A DNA stretch of 64,000 bases from Saprolegnia diclina VS20 (lineage: Eukaryota > Oomycota > Saprolegniomycetes > Saprolegniales > Saprolegniaceae), in the NCBI RefSeq assembly GCF_000281045.1, contig NW_008246071.1, positions 896,208 to 960,207 on the forward strand, written 5' to 3'. Shown here piece by piece: positions 60,717-64,000 of the stretch. Made by a program: the position numbers and the translations under genes. Position 1 is the stretch's first letter. The number at the start of each line of letters is the position of its first letter. The notes below the pieces were generated by a model. That model did no database searches, was not told the origin of the DNA, and was given only the letters and a program-made list of their open reading frames with translations.

Positions 60717-62827
60717 ATGCCGACCGTGGGCGTCAAGCGCGACGAGCTCTTTGCGGCGATTGGCCAGCGCTTCACGGACGAAGAGTTCGACCATCTCTGC
60801 TTCGAGTTTGGCATCGAGCTCGATGAGATCACGAGCGAGCGCCTTATGAAGGAGAAGGAGCAGGGCGCCAAGGCCGCGGCCGGCGCCGACGACACGGTCA
60901 TCTACAAGATCGACGTGCCGGCCAACCGCTACGATCTGCTGTGCGTCGAAGGCATTGCCCGCGCGCTGCGTGTCTTCATGCAGAAGGAGCAGCCGCCGGT
61001 CTTCCGCGTCATTGAGCCCAAGACCAAGCACGTCATTACGGTCAAGAAGAACATGGGCCTCGAGACCATGCGCCCGTTCGTGGTCTCGTGCATCCTCCGC
61101 GACGTGACGTTCACGCAGGAGCGCTACGACAGCTTCATCGACTTGCAGGACAAGCTGCACCAAAACATTTGCCGTCGCCGGACGCTCGTCGCCATTGGCA
61201 CGCACGACCTTGACACGGTCTCGGGCCCGTTCACGTACGAGGTGCGAAGTTGCTTGTGCTTGCCATGACGTAGCTCAAATGACGCATAGGGCCGTGCGCC
61301 GGAGAACATCCGCTTCGTGCCGTTGTCGCAGACGCGCGAGTTTAGCGCGCGCGAGCTCCTCGACCACTACCGTACGAGCGCCGACTGCAAGCACCTCAAG
61401 CCGTACACGGACATCATTTACGACTTCCCGACGTACCCCGTATGCGCCAGCACCATCTACGGTAGCTCATGCGCCCACTAGGTGATCTACGACAAGAACC
61501 AGACGCTGCTGTCGCTGCCGCCCATCATCAACTCGGAGCACTCCAAGGTGCGTCGTCGCTTGCCGCTCGCACGTGCTGAGCCTGCTCGTGTAGATCAAGC
61601 TCTCGACCAAGAACGTCTTTATCGAGTGCACGGCCACGGACATTACCAAGGCCAACGTGGTCTTGAACACGATGATCGCCATGTTCTCGCAGTACTGCGC
61701 GGCGCCGTTCACGGTCGAGCCCGTCGAGATTGTCTACGAGAACGACGGCCACAAGGAGACAACGCCCAACATGTCGAACCGCGAGGTGCGTGCTCGCCGT
61801 AGCTCCAACAGCATCCGCACATCTCGTAATAGGTCGTCACCAAGGTCAAGGACATCCAGTCGATGCTCTTTGGCACGAAGGAGCCGATCGACTTGGACGT
61901 CGAGCGCATCCTCAAGCTCTGCGTCAAGATGCAGCTCCAGGCCACGTACCTCAAGGAGAGCCACAGCATCAAGGTGCAGGTGCCGCCGACGCGGTCCGAC
62001 ATCCTCCACCCGGTTGACGTCATGGAGGACGTGGGCATTGCGTACGGCTATGACAACATCCCGATGACGCACCCGCCGACGCTCACGATTGGCCAGCCGC
62101 AGCCCATCAACAAGCTCGGCGACCACTTGCGCGACGAAATCTCGCGCGCCGGCTACATGGAGCTCCTCACGCACGGCCTCTGCTCGCACGACGAGAACTT
62201 CAAGTTCCTCAACCAAAAGGACGACGGCAAGACCGCGGTCGTGCTCGCCAACCCGTCGACGATCGAATTCGAGGTGCGCAAGTGCGCGCGTATCGAGTGC
62301 GTGCTAACATCGATGGCGTAGGTGGTGCGGACGACCATGATCCCCGGTGTGCTCAAGACCGTCCAGAACAACAAGTCGATGTCGTTCAAGGACGGCGTCA
62401 AGCTCTTTGAGATCTCAGACGTCGTCGTCCTCGATGACGCCACTGACGTTGGTGCTAAGAACGTGCGCCGCCTCTGCGGTCTCTACACGGGCAACACGGA
62501 CGGCTTCGAAGTCATCCACGGCCTCGTCGACCGTGTCATGCAGCTGCTTGGCATTGGCTGCAGCCTCGAGGCGGGCCACGACAAGGACCTCTTCTACACC
62601 ATGGTGCCGTCGTCGAGTACGCTTCCCCTTCCAGAATCCTCGGTCATCTCATGCACCATGTAGACGCGACCTTCTTCCCTGGCCGCTGCGCCGACATTGT
62701 TCTCACGCGCAACGGCGAGAAGCTCAAGCTCGGGACGTTTGGCGTCTTGCACCCCGTGGTGCTCGAGCACTACGAGCTCCTCTACCCGTGCTCTGTCGTC
62801 GAGATGGACATTGAGCCGCTGGTCTAA
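60717..62827 (+). CDS. FARSB: Phenylalanyl-tRNA synthetase beta subunit, cytosolic type
   Basis: Seven exons (60717-61241, 61290-61439, 61482-61547, 61594-61785, 61833-62273, 62322-62616, 62664-62827) join to 610 residues, close to the human protein (589). With the alpha subunit it charges tRNA-Phe. The N-terminal B1-like domain ([34 protein letters not shown]) is followed by the B3/B4 editing region ([31 protein letters not shown]), B5 ([20 protein letters not shown]) and the catalytic-like core ([34 protein letters not shown]). All introns are 42-48 nt and end in TAG; several start GTGCG. The sixth carries GCTAAC, a good branch site. Confidence 0.93.
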
Positions 62828-62946
62828 GAGAACAGTGTATTGCCACAGGATCGTAATTGCCAACATGCGATTGCTTTATATTGCTTTTTTGGTCTTGCTT
62901 TCTTTCGTGCTCGGTGTTGGCGACCTAAAGATAGAGCCAACGCAGC

Positions 62947-63721
62947 ATGCGCAAGCAGCAGCAGCAGCAAGCGACGGGACTCGAAGGCGACGCGCTCGAC
63001 CGCGAGCTCGCGTCGCTCAAGCAGACCATCGGCCTCTGCAACCCGATCTTCCAGGGCCATGTCAACGACTGGTACGGCGAACGCGCGGACGACGGTCGAT
63101 GATGGCTTTGGCTAGGAAGAGCACGACGATGGCGTTCGAAGAGATGACGACCAAGGAGAAGGAGATCCTCGCCGACCCGCCCAAGCCGGCGTCCAAGGGC
63201 AGGAAGACGCGCGTCGACGAGCGCGCGCTGCTTCGCGCCGACCCGATCGCCAAAGACGCCGACATTGCAGCGTACTACCTTCGTCGAGCATATTGATGCA
63301 GATGGTTCACGCGAGATGATACTGGTGTAGCCTGCTCAAAGAAGTGAATGGGACACCACTCGAGAAAGCGTCGCGCGTAGGACGATGATGCGCTGGAGAC
63401 GATGCCATCTCTATATGCGTGTAGGCCAAGCCGAGCAACAACGACGAGGTGGACATGAGCGACGGTCGGCGAAAGGACAAGGTCGTGGCGCCCAAGCCCA
63501 TTCCAAAGGCGAAGCGGCTGCACATGAACGGGATCCTCCACGGCCTCCCGATCCCGTCCGAGTACAAGCTCAGCACGACGACCAAGGAGGCGTTCGGCTA
63601 CGACGCCGAGATGAAAATGCTCAACCGCGAGAAGGACATGAGCCACTTCCGGAAGCGCGACACGTACTCCGAGTATGTCGAAGCGCGCGCCCGCTTTAGC
63701 AAAATGCACAGCGTCACCTAA
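62947..63721 (+). CDS. Unknown 207-residue basic protein
   Basis: Four exons (62947-63071, 63116-63271, 63331-63376, 63425-63721) join in frame. The product starts with a Gln run (MRKQQQQQATG), then a helix (LDRELASLKQTIGL), Lys-rich segments (ADPPKPASKGRKTRVDERAL), and a C-terminal part with HGLPIPSEYKLSTTTKEAFG and SHFRKRDTYSEYVEARARF. These last motifs look conserved and are reminiscent of cilia- and flagella-associated microtubule inner proteins, but I cannot name a family. It begins 119 bp after the PheRS stop on the same strand. The third exon is only 46 nt long, so this model needs the most care. Confidence 0.62.
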
Positions 63722-63799
63722 GCCAATGCACACGCGTTGACTGTATACACCCTTGGTGCTCTTGCGGACGGGGACCAGAGAAACGCGGACTGCATCGCG

Positions 63800-64000
63800 A
63801 TGGACGCTTTGACGGCGACGAGCGTCGAGTGGGCTCGCAGCAGCCGCGAGCTTGTCGGAGACCACACCTTTGCCCGCGCCAACGTCCGCGACATCGCGGC
63901 TTCTTGCTTGAAATTGGTTCTTGAGTGGTCGCTTGGGGTGGGGTCAAGCTACTACACATGCCATGAATCCACCCAAGACGAGTACCGTCGTTGTGCAATC
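63800..64000 (+). CDS. Possible 5' part of another gene, cut by the window end
   Basis: The frame from ATG at 63800 (MDALTATSVEWARSSRELV) stays open for 67 codons to the window end. The first 35 codons have the codon style of this genome, the rest less so, and may include an intron. No family is recognised. Confidence 0.3.
   Translation, partial: MDALTATSVEWARSSRELVGDHTFARANVRDIAASCLKLVLEWSLGVGSSYYTCHESTQDEYRRCAI

Noticed and set aside
63275-63998. Minus-strand frames at the window end, one with DVGAGKG like a methyltransferase motif
   Set aside because: The motif is antisense to a plus-strand frame with better codon style, no further methyltransferase motifs follow, and the frame runs through the 207-residue gene.

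Overview
The window looks like nuclear DNA of an oomycete, most likely a saprolegnialean. It has GC-rich coding sequence, very short introns, a secreted elicitin-like protein with the elicitin cysteine pattern and a GPI-type tail, a bZIP factor with a non-canonical basic region, and large lineage-specific transporter families. Two assembly gaps (runs of N) are present at 21-125 and 17827-18158.

Left part (1-27 kb): membrane transport, with almost every gene in one exon. Two tandem SLC1-type symporters (the first cut by the window edge and a gap) are followed by a family of MFSD6-like major facilitator genes, all on the minus strand: four intact copies, one with an internal stop, and one short relic. 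Among them sit a 1749-residue polytopic protein made of two homologous halves, an equilibrative nucleoside transporter, a bacterial-type glycyl-tRNA synthetase with eight introns, and a Spinster-like MFS protein. A 461-bp MITE with 17-bp perfect terminal inverted repeats and a TTA target duplication lies upstream of the 1749-residue gene.

Middle (27-44 kb): elicitin-like protein, a mitochondrial PPTC7-type phosphatase, an Rtt106-like histone chaperone, a DUF1771-Smr protein, a PH-DEP-DEP-membrane-Sec14 protein with a shorter Sec14 paralog beside it, and two tandem NIPA-type magnesium transporters whose intron sets differ.

Right part (44-64 kb): compact, intron-rich housekeeping genes: an IQ-motif protein, a helical protein overlapping it tail to tail, a small orphan protein, a carnitine acyltransferase, a bZIP factor, a GDSL esterase, proteasome ATPase Rpt2, phenylalanyl-tRNA synthetase beta and a 207-residue orphan. 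I placed 68 introns by keeping family reading frames continuous. They are 41-69 nt long, start with GT, and all but two end in TAG. All spliced models are hand-made from sequence and should be read as predictions.

No tRNA, rRNA, CRISPR array or retroelement was found. Intergenic stretches mostly look non-coding. A palindrome close to TATCCGGATA recurs upstream of several genes.
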